This document shows, one piece after another, positions 11,230-24,148 of a stretch of 64,000 nt of DNA; the first letter of the stretch is position 1, and every line of letters begins with the position of its first letter. A program made the translations under genes and the position numbers. The DNA is from Rosa chinensis. Its lineage: Eukaryota; Streptophyta; Magnoliopsida; Rosales; Rosaceae. The notes beneath the pieces are model-generated. The model did no database searches, was not told the DNA's origin, and was given only the letters and a program-made list of their open reading frames with translations. The stretch lies in the NCBI RefSeq assembly GCF_002994745.2, contig NC_037091.1, forward strand, positions 7,774,001 to 7,838,000, in the 5' to 3' direction.

Positions 11230-13457
11230 AATATGCTCACCAACGCATACCTATTGCATTTCTCTTGATGCATCTTGCATTCTCATGTCTAGAGCTTCAT
11301 CTGGAAGAGCTGATTGCATTTGAGGCATTGAAGTTTCCCCTTGAGATGATGACACTTGAGAAATCTGCTGAAAAAAATTCAAAAAATGTGTGTTATCACC
11401 AGCAACCCCTTTCATCATGTCAGCCATTAATTTTTGTAGCAAAAGATATTTGCATATTCTCTTCCATTTTCTTCATCTTCTCCATCATTTGTTTTTGTTC
11501 ATCTTTTATTTTCTCCAACTCTGCCTCACGTTGTTTTTTTTCTTTCAGCAACTTCATTCCTCTCTCTTGCAGCTTCACTTCTCAATCTTTCAACCTCCAT
11601 GGATGCTCTTTCAGACACTTTTTTTTGTTCCTCCACAGCAGCTCTTAATGCCTCCACCTCCTTTGAAACCCCTCGTTTCTCTGTATGGATAAACGGAACA
11701 TCCGACCATGTATACCCGGTCCCCATTCCCCTAACGCGGTTTCTCTTCTCAACACCAAACACCTCTGCATATATGTCTTCTACAACTTCAAGGGTTATGT
11801 CGATATTTTGGTTCCTTTTTTCTGCTTCTTTTTGTTCCAAGCTAAGCTACAACCGACACAAATAATCATCAAATTATATCTATTTCAAGGACTATATGGC
11901 CTTTCAAATAAAACACATAACTATAATATCATTAATACTAACCACAGCTTGTGTGGATGCTTCATCAATGTATTGTGTCTTGGAACCCTTTTTTAGGTGT
12001 GTTATCTTGAATCTTTCCTTACGGTTCGGCGGTGCATCTTTGTTGTTTTCAACTTGCTGTCAAATAAGAACCTATTAGCTTTTTGGTAACATGCAGTGGT
12101 TATAATATTGTAGAAGTATAGATAAATAATACTACATAAAGATTTTGAACTTTGTACATCATATATATGGTTAACAAGTTTAGTAAGTTTACAGATCTTT
12201 TGCATTTGATATATATTTCCCAACACCAAATCACAGATGATATTAACAATATACAGCTAATTAAAGCATGGTTTGATCTGAAATACACTATATATGATGT
12301 AAGCTGAATACTTCAATGTGTAAAAGCACAAATATACTTCCTAACACCAAACTAATCATAGATGATACTAATAATATTATGGTGCAGACCTAGATGACGT
12401 TCATTCAATGGGACATGTCAAACCATTAAAAGAATTACATAGTAGAAGTGAAATTGGGATTCTCATTAAATAAACATCAAATAAAACACTCAATATTGTA
12501 TACGATCAGATATAAGATCATAGCTTAAACTCACCCATTGATAGATTTTAGCTGCATAAGTCAAAGTTCCAGTTGTGTGGCTAATCTTCTTTTGTTTCCT
12601 GTTATTGACATTTATTGTAGCCTTTTCCTATTCACAACCATCTCTAAGTTAACACGAGTAATATTTGAAACCCCAATTTTGGTTACTAACAAGTTTTGGA
12701 TATATTGTTTTCTTACCTTCATCTCGACTCTGTCTAAGTTGTCCACAAACTTAACCCATTGACCGTCGTCCACACCATGCTCACTGCACAAGAACCGTAC
12801 AGGAGAATCTTGATGCGGTTCCCAAAACTTTTTTTTTTTAGTTGATGCTTATGTTGCCTCCAACGATCATTGATTATGTCCACAACATACTTCCTAATCT
12901 TGTGTTGTTTAGATAAAGTCTCTGGAACAGACCAATCTATAGTTCCCTGCAATATGATGCATAAATCAGTAGACAAAATTAATCTGAACAAACTCATTTA
13001 TTCAAGTATGAAAAGCTAAAAATTGGTATTTGATACCTTAACTCTTTCCCCACATCCTATCGTGGTTGTCCCACTTTTTGAATTCAGCAAAGGATTTGAC
13101 ATCAATAGGGTAGAGTCCAGCATCAGCGGCTAAATACCCAAGATAACGAGAAAATTCTCCACACTCTATTGGCCATATTGGCGCACCACTGTCACCCCAC
13201 AAAACATTTTCCCTCTTTCCACGTCTACCCCATTTTATTATATTTTTTCCTCTCCCATTGTTGTTCTGATCTTTGTTGTTAACATCATCATTACCATTTG
13301 AAGCATTCTCACTGTATACATTACTTTGTTTTTCTTGGATTAGGAGAACATTCTGCACATCTGTTGTTTCACTAATGCCTCCTCTGGTGGCTTCCCCCAT
13401 GTTGTCCAAGCCTAATTGTTCAAAGTCATAATTAACATCACCTGGAAAGCTCTCCAT
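11230..13457 (-). pseudogene. Transposase_24-like (TNPA-type) gene of the CACTA, broken
   Basis: Exon-like blocks lie at about 13040-13457, 12720-12950 and 11230-11840. The first has an acidic, Asn-rich N-terminus, then a tract ending WDNHDRMW. The second has the conserved GTIDWSVPETL...RW segment. The third holds a Glu/Lys/Arg-rich coiled coil of about 90 residues. This order fits the plant Ptta/En/Spm Transposase_24 family, the accessory protein that binds subterminal repeats. Breaks: after the A-run near 12829-12840 (minus strand) the good coding frame shifts, and a stop precedes the likely donor at the end of the first block. Exon joins are inferred. Confidence 0.7.
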
Positions 13458-13479
13458 ATCTGAAAACAAATGCACTATA

Positions 13480-15290
13480 ACCTATAAACTTTATTACTGA
13501 TACAACTATTACTTTTCCAGCACCACATCCAAAATTATTGAGCACATCAAACATAAAACAACAGGATACTATAATCAGCTAACTAAATACTAAGGTATGA
13601 AATAAATAGTTGATGTTGCACATAAATTAAAAGTGTAGAGTTAAAGTCACAATCCATTACCAATTTAGGCCTCTATCAAAATAAAGGCTATTGCGGAAAA
13701 AGCTTGAATTGATAATTTATGTTCTTGGCACACCTTCCTGGTATGAAAATTGGGATGGCTATATATGATTTTGATAGCTTTTAATAAGCAAACTATAAAA
13801 GCTATGTTCTTGCTCATATATGATAATATAGTATAGATACATATATGAAACCTGAACAAGGAACGATCAAAAACACAAGTAAGGCTTATCTTTAGAAGAA
13901 AAGTATTATGCTAGGGTAGACTGATTAAGAACGACAGTACCTAAGCAAATTTGCAGCTTCTTTCCAGTAAAGACCACCTAGTAGCTTCAATTTTTGGACA
14001 ATACGGGTCTCACAATTTGCATAAAACACTGAGAAATAGCTGACAAGTACAGGACACGCCTTCGATATATACTGACCTTCGATTGAAATTGAGATAATTA
14101 CATGAGCCTAATCGATCGAGCGGCCTACTACAAAGAGATTGAGGTTTTGGGGAGAAAGAAAGACATTGTTGAGAGATAGGCTTCTGTGTTTGGGGTGTTT
14201 GGGAGTAAAATAAATTGATAAATCAGGTACATGCACACAGACAGGTGTATTATCCCTAAATTTCCACGTTATTCCGTGTATCACATTATGAAAGTTAGCA
14301 TAAAAGGCTTAATTTTGGCCACAAGAGTCCGTATGGGTTCCATTAGTGCGGGACATCCATTTCGTCTCCCGCCCTTGTTCAATTTGGGGGGTTTTAAAAT
14401 TCTTTTGGTTTTCATCATGTTTATACTAATAACATACATTTACAAATAGAAAAAGAACTATGACTACATCAAAACTCATTAACAAGAATACAAAAATGCA
14501 CTTCCAGGGAATATAATAAACTAAGGCCATGTTTGTTTCCCAGAATCTGGGCATTGGGAAAGGAAAGTGTTTCATTTCCTGCGTTTGGGACAACCAAGGA
14601 AGGGAAATTGGTTCCCAAAGGAAAGGAAAAAGCGGAGGAAATTGGTTCCCCCCCCCCCCTAAGGATTCACTTTCCCAATGGAAAGGAAAATGATTCCTTT
14701 CCTTTCCACCAACCAAACATGGCCTAAAGGTTATTTGCTTCATTTTCTTATGGTATCTATTAGATTGTCAGACTCTCTTTGAGCATAAAAATATAAGTGC
14801 ATCCATGCTGAATTTTATAATCCTTCTTAAGATACATGACCATTTTGTCTTCCATAAGTTACATATATTGATCATTAGTTAATCCTTCTTCAAAAACATG
14901 GTCTAGCTACCAGCTTGTCCCATTATTCATGTCTGATGTTCAGAAGCATTGAACAAAAAAACATGAGTACTAGAATACCAAATAATTCAAGTCAGCTGGT
15001 TAATAAATTTGAGATGTTTCTAAGATGAGGGTTAGGAGAGCAAGGAATGGCAACAAAGAAAGGGATCAACTGATAATAAAGCTAAAATCATAATAAAACT
15101 AAACCAGATGACCATTGAAAAGAACTCAAAATTAATGATCCAAGTCATTGAATGAACAAACAAAGATAAAAAGAAATCTTTAGGGAAGTCAGTAGGACGT
15201 TACATGAGCAAAAACTCTATCTTCCCTTGTTGCAATTCCATCATGTTCCAAAACCACATTATTTACAATAATACAACTATATACATGCAG
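13480..15290. other. CACTA interior between its two transposase genes
   Basis: Apart from the small MITE at 14525-14724 I see no coding sequence in this interval. It probably contains the promoter of the Transposase_24-like gene, which reads leftward, and the 3' untranslated region of the TNP2-like gene. Confidence 0.5.
14525..14724. mobile_element. 200-bp Harbinger-like MITE nested in the CACTA
   Basis: The ends are GGCCATGTTTG and its complement CAAACATGGCC, flanked on both sides by TAA (14522-14524 and 14725-14727). The three-base TWA target and GGCC-type tips fit PIF/Harbinger. The interior is rich in GGAAA/TTTCC and contains a run of about 13 C. Confidence 0.85.
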
Positions 15291-15297
15291 GTTTCAC

Positions 15298-18200
15298 CTA
15301 ATCCAACGCAATGTCTGGCATATCCGTTCTCGGAATAGTCATGTCCTCGCCATCATCATCTCCATTATGTAGTTCCTGAGGTGCATATGGCTCAGGTGAT
15401 AAGTCTGCTCCCATGTCAAAATAATCTCTCGGTCTTGTCCTCACAATCACATCCCAATCCAACTCAACAGGACACTTTACATAAAATACCTGTAATGTTT
15501 GTGAGGCAAATACTAAAGTGTCTGGCTTAGGAAGCAAGTGATTAAAGTTTGCTAATAAGAATCCATACTCATCCTTCTTTATCCCTCAATTAGCTGTCTG
15601 GTTATCAATCCAATCACCATCAAATAATAACACTTTTCTACCACTGTGATAGTCAAGCTCTATGATATCTGTTAATATCCCATAGTAGTCAAGCATTCCA
15701 TCTCTTGGTCGATGGTCATCAGCAGTAGCGTAACAGTTAGATCTGGCATTAACAAATATTCCACTATTTTGAGCATTGGATCCGGTGTCCAGAGACTTCA
15801 CATGAAAGCGAAATCCGTTGATGACATATTTCTTGTATCTCCCGACAGTTTCATTAGGGCCTGCAGCTAATGCTCTAACATCAGGGTCGATACCTCTATC
15901 ACCATTCCGAACCTTTGTCTCTATCTACATCATAATTTACCAAAAGTTAGTTTGAGAGCTAAGTTTGATAATGCAGTAGACAAAAACGGTCACCATTAAA
16001 ATGTAAAAGCAATAACAGTTTACAAGGTTCTTGAAGTATGCAGCAAATGATAAGTTTGCCAATCTCTCAGAATCTTGACATGACCGACGACCTCTTTTAT
16101 TTTTTTCTCTTTCCACATGTTCTCTGTTAGTAAGTATCCATTACAAGAATTACTAATGATATAGTGAAACAGAACAATAGAATTTTTTAATAATAAAGTT
16201 TTCAACATGTAGTGAGTTAATAACTTACTTTAGATAAGATTTGATCTCTGGACAGTTGATGAGAACATGTGTATGAGCGAGTATGAGCTCGCAGCAAATC
16301 CTCTTTAGTTAACTTGAACTCATGTGGTTTCTCTAGAGCACGCCCTTTTTTATCAAAGACTGGCAATCCCAACCTTGGGACATTGTTCGGGTCATCGGCG
16401 TTACGACCTATTCTTGTTCTTTTAGAATCTATTCCATCTTATAGATACATGACACAAAATGAAAAACACTCTTCTATTATGTATCCCTCAGCGATACATC
16501 CTTCTAGAAGATTTTTGTTTCTCACATATTTTTTTAATGTGAACAGATACCTGCCAACACCAAACAGAATATGCTAATAAATTTAGGATTTTTCTATTAT
16601 CTTGATGCATTTAAACTATAAATGAACATATATAGATAGTTGATAAGAACTATTATACCTCTCAATGGGATACCTCCAGCGGTATTGAACCGGACCAGCT
16701 ATAGCGGATTCATCAACCAAGTGAATTGGTAGGTGTTCCATGATGTCGAAAAATGCCATTGGCATGATAGCCTCTAGTGTGCAAAGAGCTAAAGCAATTT
16801 GACGAGACAAATTTGCATAATAATCAGCTGATCCCACCTTGGTGCATAATTGTCTGAAGAATGAGCTTAATTCCAACAAGCCCGTGGTTAAGACCTTACA
16901 ACTAATGGCACGGCGAATGGCAACCGGAAGAAGATGTTGCATAAGAATGTGATTGTCATGACTTTTAAGTCCCACCAAAGTCCTTTCTTCAACACGAACA
17001 CAATTACTAATATTTGAGCAAAATCCATCTGGTGGATGTATTGAATGTAATGCCTTGCAGATAGTGGTCTTCTCCATATTTTTTAAGTTGAAAATGGCTG
17101 GAGGATATCTTCCACCTGGTGATATAGGGTGAAGACCCTTTTTCACATTCAAAAGTACCATGTCTTCACGAGCTTTTGCACTATCCTTGTTCTTCCATTT
17201 CATCCCAAGCAATGTACCAACCACATTATCTGTGACCTTTTTTTTGATGTGCATAACATCGAGATTGTGGCGCAAGAGCAAATGCTCCCAATATGGCAGA
17301 TCAAAAAATATACTTTTTTTCCTCCAATTTCCTTTGACTGGCTCTTGCTGCAATGTTGATGACCGTGATCGTTTTCGAACCCTTGTAGGTATTTTTCCCT
17401 TCCCAAATTGAAACCTCAACCCACTCAAAGCTCTAAGGCAATCAGTTCCTGACATTACTGTTGGTCTACCACGATGCTCTGGGAGACCATTAAAGCTATT
17501 TCGCCACCTCCGATATTTGTGCTCAATAGGTAACCATCGTCGATGCCCCATAAAACATTCTTTATTTCCATGATGCAGTCTAATAGAATCAGTTTCTTCC
17601 ATGCAAACAGGACATGCCTTATAGCCTTTAGTACTATAACCAGACAACATGGCATAAGCCGGGAAATCTGATATAGTCCATAATACGGCTGCACGCATTG
17701 TAAATGTACTCTTAGTAAAGGCATCATATGTATGAATCCCTTCATTCCATAAATTCTTTAGCTCTTCCACTAAAGGTTGCAAGTAAACATCGATATCATT
17801 ACCGGGCCCTTTGGGTCCGGGAATGAGTAAAGATAACATCATGTACAGTTGCTTCATGCACATCCAAGGTGGAAGATTATACACAGACATCACAACCGGC
17901 CAAGTGCTATGTGATGTACTCATATTGCCAAACGGGTTGAACCCATCACTAGCCAAACCCAAACATACATTACGACTCTCATTTCCAAAATTAGGATATA
18001 GCTCATCTACCTTTGACCAAGCAGGAGAATCGGCTGGGTGACGAAGAAAACCATCTCTTGGTCTTTTTGTAGGATGCCATATCATTGACTCGGCTGTGTG
18101 CCGAGACATATACAACCGTTGTAATCTTGGTCCTAGTGGAAAATAACGAAGTACTTTTGCTACTATCTTTTTAGCAGATGTTCCATCTTCAGCTGCCCCT

Positions 18201-18943
18201 TTAATGTACCGACTTGTGCCACAAATACAACAAGAAGTAGCTTTAGAGTGCTCTTTCCAATATAACATGCAATCCTTTGGACATGCATCTATCTTTTCGT
18301 ATGACAACCCAAGATCTTTCACCAACTGTTTGGTTTTGTAAAAACTATCAGGGAGGTTCTCTCCCTCGGGAAATGACTCCTTCAATAGCTTCAATGACTC
18401 TGTGAATGAAACATCACTCCAACCATGCAAAACTTTGAGTTGATAATATCTAATCAAGAAGTCAATGTTCTTTTTCCTAGCGCCAGGGAACAACTCCATG
18501 TTGGCTTCACCCATTAGCTTGTAAAATTTAGCTGCATCAGGTGTTGGAATGGAATCATGATTGGCCAAATCCTCAACCTCTATGTCTGGGACATGTTCAT
18601 TATCATGAAGGCCAAAAGCATCCTGCAACATATCTGGTATATCACCTACTGATATTGGTTGATGTGGCTCAAAGGGTCTTGCTACATTAAGTGCTGGTAA
18701 CTCAGGCAACTGCTCACCATGTTCTACCCACTGCAAGTTTACATAGTCGGGGTCAAACCCGTCAACATAAATGTGATCTTCAACCTCTTGCACTAACATG
18801 AGCCATCTGTTGCGGCATTTACTACAAGGGCATGAGATTTTATTTGAAAATGAAGAAAATTGTAATGAACGGTTGATGAATGCTTGGTGTCCTTCTTTAT
18901 ACTCGTCACTGTCATGATCAAGGAAAACCCATTCTTTGTCCAT
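15298..18943 (-). pseudogene. TNP2-like CACTA transposase with two premature stops
   Basis: The first exon (18943 to 16659) is open for about 760 codons. It starts with a Cys-rich Transpos_assoc domain (CPCSKCRNRW), then the Transposase_21 core (DGFNPFGNMS near residue 331, HNLDVMH near 557), then DUF4218 up to the YRWRYPIERY motif, where the donor falls. A second exon (16550 to about 16229) continues the family sequence but has an in-frame TAA at 16441-16439. The DUF4216 region at 15298-15924 has an in-frame TGA at 15588-15586, with coding quality continuing beyond it. Both are single-base changes in otherwise good frames. The product would normally cut and paste CACTA elements in the nucleus; the truncated form probably does not. 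Confidence 0.88.
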
Positions 18944-19833
18944 ATTGCTTACATAAGTGTGGATACAAGATCAACAACACCTAAATAGTCATCACTGTAA
19001 ACCTATCCTACAGAAACATGAAGAAATAAAATTTCCAACACCAGTTGACATTTGACAACTATCAATGACCAATATAATCGAATTACGAAATACCCAAACC
19101 CATTCACCTATGATCAGTAATTAAGAAACCCAACTACAAGCATATAACGAATTCACTTACCTGTAGAAGAAAAATTTGCCTCTGAATTTTCATATGAAAA
19201 GCCTTATGAAGGAATTGATAGGCAATTTTTTGGAAGAAAATAAACTGTTTGATCGGCTTAACTGATGAAGAAGGCTGAATTCATAGAGATGTATAAAGCA
19301 CCAAGCAATTGTATATTCTGTCAATGCGGCAAGAGAAAGAGGTGGAAGTTTAATGGGATACGAATTCATCAATGAATTGGAAATAGAATTGAAAGAGGAA
19401 AGTTAATTATACTTTCACACAGATTTCTTCTCCATGTGTTTATTAAATGAAAATACTTATTTAAATATAAATGATAAAAATAATTAAAGAAAAAGTGATA
19501 ATTATCATTATTATGTAGCTTTCATATTGTTTCTATTGTAAGCTTTTGCTAATAAACTTAATGTCCTTTATTATCCGCAACTGAGTGTCAAAAAGAAAAT
19601 ACGATATAATATTTTACAAAAACTCCAACAATAATGCATTATAGATAGTACATACTAAAATGACAACATATATATTAAAAATTAAAAATTAAAAACACAC
19701 ATCTGTGCATCACTAGTATGCAAACAATGTAGTACATACACAAACAAATTAAACATTTGTTTAGTAGCCACATATAGATAAAGAAATATAAATGTTATCT
19801 TATTATAACAACGTAAAAGCACAAATATTCTCA

Positions 19834-20241
19834 TTATTCATCAGATGAATCATAAAGTACAATATCAGAATTTGGACGACTTGAGCTTACTTCCAGTTGT
19901 TCTATCTTAACCCGAGCGTCCAAGGCACGAGTCTCTTCTTTGGAATCATCACAAGTGAGGTTAATAGGGTAACGAGGGTCTTTCCTAGGATAAAACCAGG
20001 CTGGTAAAACACGGCCTCCCGGACAAACAACACCAGAATGTATAGGGTGTACTACCTTCAACGCAGGTGGAGCATGTTGAACGCCTTCAATATAACCCAC
20101 TGGAGATGATTGGTTAACAGGGCGCACTTGTACATTGATTTGTTCGGTGGAGTTTTGAAGACAATCACTATATGGAGGAGATTGAGAGCGAATACGAACT
20201 GGTCCATGATTACGACTCTTGCTCAGATGCCTACCTGACAT
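19834..20241 (-). CDS. Unknown 135-aa ORF at the 5' end of the CACTA
   Basis: The ORF begins MSGRHLSKSR and ends in an acidic tail (YDSSDE). Its N-terminal half is basic and Ser/Pro-rich, with a central stretch of Gly, Pro and Val. It lies upstream of, and in the same orientation as, the TNP2-like gene. I recognise no family. It could be a leader exon of an alternatively spliced element transcript, an accessory protein or a captured fragment. The ATG at 20241 is preferred over one six codons upstream because the latter has little context. Confidence 0.4.
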   Translation of the reverse strand: MSGRHLSKSRNHGPVRIRSQSPPYSDCLQNSTEQINVQVRPVNQSSPVGYIEGVQHAPPALKVVHPIHSGVVCPGGRVLPAWFYPRKDPRYPINLTCDDSKEETRALDARVKIEQLEVSSSRPNSDIVLYDSSDE

Positions 20242-20379
20242 TTGAAAAATTATAAGCAAAAATGAAGAGTTGAAACTAGAAGTTGAAAGACCACTTCAGT
20301 TTCTAACTATGATGATACAAACTCACAGAAGATCGATTTACAAATATATAAGCTTAGTACAATTATTGAAGAATCTTAC

Positions 20380-20949
20380 ATTCACACAGACAACTGTGTG
20401 TGCAATTAAATGACAAATTTTGATTAGACGGAAAGCTGATTTGGGAAAATCAAAGAAGATGTAGAAAATAAATTTTCACACAGATGGCTGTGTATAATCG
20501 TAATTCATACAAAAATCCGTTTGAATTTTCGACAATCTTTGGAGCCGAAATAAGTTTTCACACGGATGTCTGTGTGTCCCTATAATTCATACGATACTTT
20601 GTGGCAGTGCCTGACACATATGCAGGATTCCCTTAAGTTTTAGATAAATTTTCACACGGATTTCTGTGTGTCACTATATTTTATACAGATCATTCGTGTG
20701 AGTTTCTTCATGGTCCCACTTTCAGAATATATTTCACACGGATTTCTATGTGTCACTATATTTTATACAGATCATTCGTGTGAGTTTCTTCATGGTCCCA
20801 CTTTCAGAATATATTTCACAAGGATTTCTGTGTGAATGTTATTTTCATACAAAAATCTGTGTGCATTGCCCGTTTCCTCATATAGAATTGCATCTGTGAA
20901 TATCCGTGTGATTGTAATATGTGTGCATTGGGGGGTTTTTCTAGTAGTG
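20380..20949. repeat. CACTA right subterminal repeats with 83-bp tandem duplication
   Basis: At least six copies of a palindromic motif of the form CACACGGAT-n-TCTGTGTG occur, starting near 20386, 20477, 20557, 20652, 20735 and 20816. Similar motifs lie in the left end near 10540, 10668 and 10830. Within the block, about 20652-20734 is repeated nearly exactly at 20735-20817. These are the expected binding sites for the element's own DNA-binding protein. Confidence 0.85.
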
Positions 20950-21919
20950 CTTCAATCATGGGACGAACCCTCATGTCTACATAACTTATGGACATATTGG
21001 GTCTGGCGTAGTCATGCTCCCTTTTGCCTATTTTCTTGAAAGGTTATATATGTGTACAGTTGCCTTTCCATTTTGTACTGGTTAAAGGTAATGCTTTCTT
21101 GTTAGATATCTGATCAATGTCATCCAGATTGGCAATCAGATTACATAACAAAAAATATTGGTTCAGCAAAATCGTCCATGTCTGTTATGGTACATTGACA
21201 TTTCTACATATTTTCATTACATCATGTGTTTAACTATTGATCTTTGATTCTCCTTCTGCAGAAAAGACGGACCAAAGCACACATTTGCTGTTTTCTTGGA
21301 ATTTTTCCTTATTTCTTTTCTGGGGTGAGAACAAGTAGAACCCATATATGCTTCGGAGTTCTGACATTTGAAGGCAAAAATAAAAAGTCTGATTCGGGGT
21401 CTTTCACAAAACAGGATAGTTTGACTTTAAACATGTACTATTGCAAGCTTAAGATACAGCTCTCCAACCTTCATTGTATCAATATGAAGAACACCATAGC
21501 TTCCCTCACTTCTGTGATTGCAGTTTTACTCAAGTTAGTACACCTCTTCATCCAGAAATCCAAAGAGCGCATTAATCTTTTATTATCAAGTATATCAATT
21601 TATGCTATGCTTAAGAAATTAATCAATCAGGTTGGAGGTTCTCGATCTTCGAAATCCTCGTGGATAAGCAAAAGTTTTGGGCACCCTAGTCTCCTTAGCC
21701 AGTTTAATGACCATGACTTTGTACAAAGGACCTGTTATGAGAAACTTATGGAGTCCACTAATCCATATTCCAGGAAAATCTTCCATCCATGAGAACTGGT
21801 TGAAGGGTTCAATTCTAACTGTTGCTAGCTGCATAGCATGGTCTTTATGGTACATTATGCAGGTTTTTTACTCTTACTCTGAACTATATGCCATCCAACT
21901 AGTCTGTAAAACATTTATA

Positions 21920-24148
21920 CACTACTACAGAAAACCCATTTAGAGACAAAAATTTTTGGGACGGACCAATTTTTCGTCCCCCAAACACATAATTAGGGAC
22001 AAATTTTTTGATTTTGTCCCTAAAAGTTTTGAACGCTATTAGAGACAAATAAATATCAATTGGGGACAAATATTTTTTGTCCCAAAATTTAATTGGGGAT
22101 GAGATTTAATTTGGTCTCCTATGTTTTTCTAATTTGTAAATAATTGGTAAAAAAAAAAAATTTTGAGAATAATAATTGGTAAAAATTTGAGCGGGGAATT
22201 ATGCTGAATTTCAAATTTTGGACGAAAAGAAATAGGGACGAAATTTTTTGCCTCTAAATATGTTGGCGATATTTTTGTTTTATTGAAGTTTATTTTTGGT
22301 AGGGTTTAGCCAAGTTAATAAATATTTTGCTTTATTTACTTTTGTTTTTGGCGGGATTTTGCAAAGCTAATAAAACTTGGAGGGAATAAAGAGCGGTAAT
22401 TATCATTTAGGTCTCTATAAGTAGGAAATCTTTTATTCTGTTTCCCTATTCACGCCTAATATTGATCACGGCATCAATACCGCTCTGCGTCTTCTCCATA
22501 CGCCTCCGAAACACCAATACCTCCAAGCAACAAGGTCTCCGTCATGTAATCCCTCTTCTCTCTTAGTTTCCTTTTGCCTAGCCTCTTGAATTAGAATTTT
22601 TCATGTTTGTAATGGAATATCAATCAATATTTTTTTTTTTAACTTTTGGTATTGCTGATTTTTGTTTTCAATACAATATTGCAGCTAGGTTCTGCTGATT
22701 CGGTCATATATCTGATAATACACTGGCTTGATGGCTCTTGAGTTGTTTGTAAATTGTTTACTGGCATATGATTCGCCTTGATTGAAAGAACTATTATCCT
22801 AGATTGACTTGGTGACATAGTTGGGCCTTCGTGTCCCAAGAGAAAACATGGTGACCATCATCTCTTTGCTAATCTTCGTCTCAAAACTTCCCTTACCCTT
22901 GTTCTCCAACCTGATAACTTTTAGAATCTTAGAATCCTTGCTTCCTCTTTTGACAAACTATTCTAAACCTAGGTAGTAGAGTTGGTGCTGGTATGGTAAT
23001 TTGATATGTATCTCGCAAGGATTTATTGAGCCCTGCTATCAACTCCGGGAGCCCTTTCAACAAATCCACCATCTTCTCCACCAAACTTGCCAAGTCGATT
23101 TCTTTGTTCTTGAGTAGTCTTCTTACTTTTGACAAATATTTAATTTGGGTTTCCTGCTTGCAAGTTTTAGGGTTTGCAAGTACTCAAGATTCTCATATGC
23201 ATACGTGCTGACTCTTTCCCTGACCCTATAAATACGACTATATATGCCTCTTCAACTTCAAACTTAACCTGCTATTTACAACTCATTCATATGTCTCTTT
23301 GCTTGCTTGGTTAATTGCTGGTGTTGTAAAATATGTTTAACAATTTCGCAAATATTCCCTCTATCCCCAAGTTCAGTGGAAATATATATGAAATAGAGGA
23401 TAGGCATGTGTTATAGACTTATAGGGCATGAACAATTGAGATTTAATATGTTTTTTTTCATTGAAGGTAGCAATTTGTGATTTCTTTGCAGTACAATGGA
23501 AAGGTAGAGTTTTATTTACAGGTTCTAATAGTGTTTCTTTCTTTCTTCCTTTTTTTCTTATATTTTATTTTATTTCATTTATTTGTTTTTTCATGTGTCC
23601 TACTAATGCTTTATGATGATTGAAACTTATATTGCTCTTGTTATTAGAAGATAACAGCCTATATTACAGAGTTTGTTATAGAAGAGATTACAAGCTGAGA
23701 GACATGCAGAGTTGTGCAAAGCATGTTGAAGAATGAGTGAATATCTAGATAGAAGATGTGCATGTATTTCAGTTTATGTAATATCGACATATAGAATTCT
23801 GTATGGTAACATATAAACGATGACATATATCTAAAGAACCTACTAATCCGTCTAAACCAAATTTAGGTAAATAAAGGTCTGATATTTTGTTAATTATATA
23901 AACTCAATATAGATAGGACGCTGGAGGTGAACAATGGGGTCTTTGGTCGTGAGCTGTCTGTAGAGATGAAAACAACAATTCTGAAAATAAGATGAAAACA
24001 GCAATTTTGAAAATAAAAACATTATTATAATGTTAATAGTTAGTCTGTTAGCCACAAAACGATTCCGTCTCAAATTTTTTTAGGGGACGAATTCTCAGCT
24101 ATTAGAGACAATATCAATTTGTCTCTGAATGGGTTTTCTCTAGTAGTG
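21920..24148. mobile_element. Non-autonomous CACTA, 2.2 kb, in intron 4 of WAT1 copy 2
   Basis: The terminal inverted repeats start CACTACTACAGAAAACCCAT (left) and CACTACTAGAGAAAACCCAT (right, complemented) and extend for about 31 bp with two mismatches. A 3-bp duplication ATA flanks them (21917-21919 and 24149-24151), and the empty site is visible in copy 3. Subterminal GGGACAAA/TTTGTCCC repeats differ from those of the 10.4-kb element, so it belongs to another CACTA family. The interior shows no transposase; short ORFs (for example 22929-23135, minus) are unrecognised. Confidence 0.9.

Larger units (their letters stand above)
10516..20949 (-). mobile_element. CACTA (En/Spm) transposon, 10.4 kb, in exon 1 of WAT1 copy 2
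   Basis: Both ends show the terminal inverted repeat CACTACTAGAAAAACCCCCC, perfect over at least 20 bp. The flanking 3-bp repeat is CTT (10513-10515 and 20950-20952); removing the element and one CTT restores the reading seen in copy 3. Subterminal palindromes of the CACACGGAT...TCTGTGTG type occur at both ends, the expected transposase-binding sites. On the minus strand it carries a small unknown ORF, a TNP2-like transposase gene and a Transposase_24-like gene, in the usual CACTA arrangement. Both transposase genes carry breaks, so this copy is probably not autonomous now. Confidence 0.97.

Noticed and set aside
17129..18041. Plus-strand ORFs of 76-83 codons within the transposase gene
   Set aside because: They are antisense shadows of the well-supported minus-strand TNP2-like exon and have no family resemblance.
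22929..23135. 68-codon ORF in the small CACTA as a captured gene
   Set aside because: Short, unrecognised and without supporting splice or conservation evidence; mentioned only within the element.
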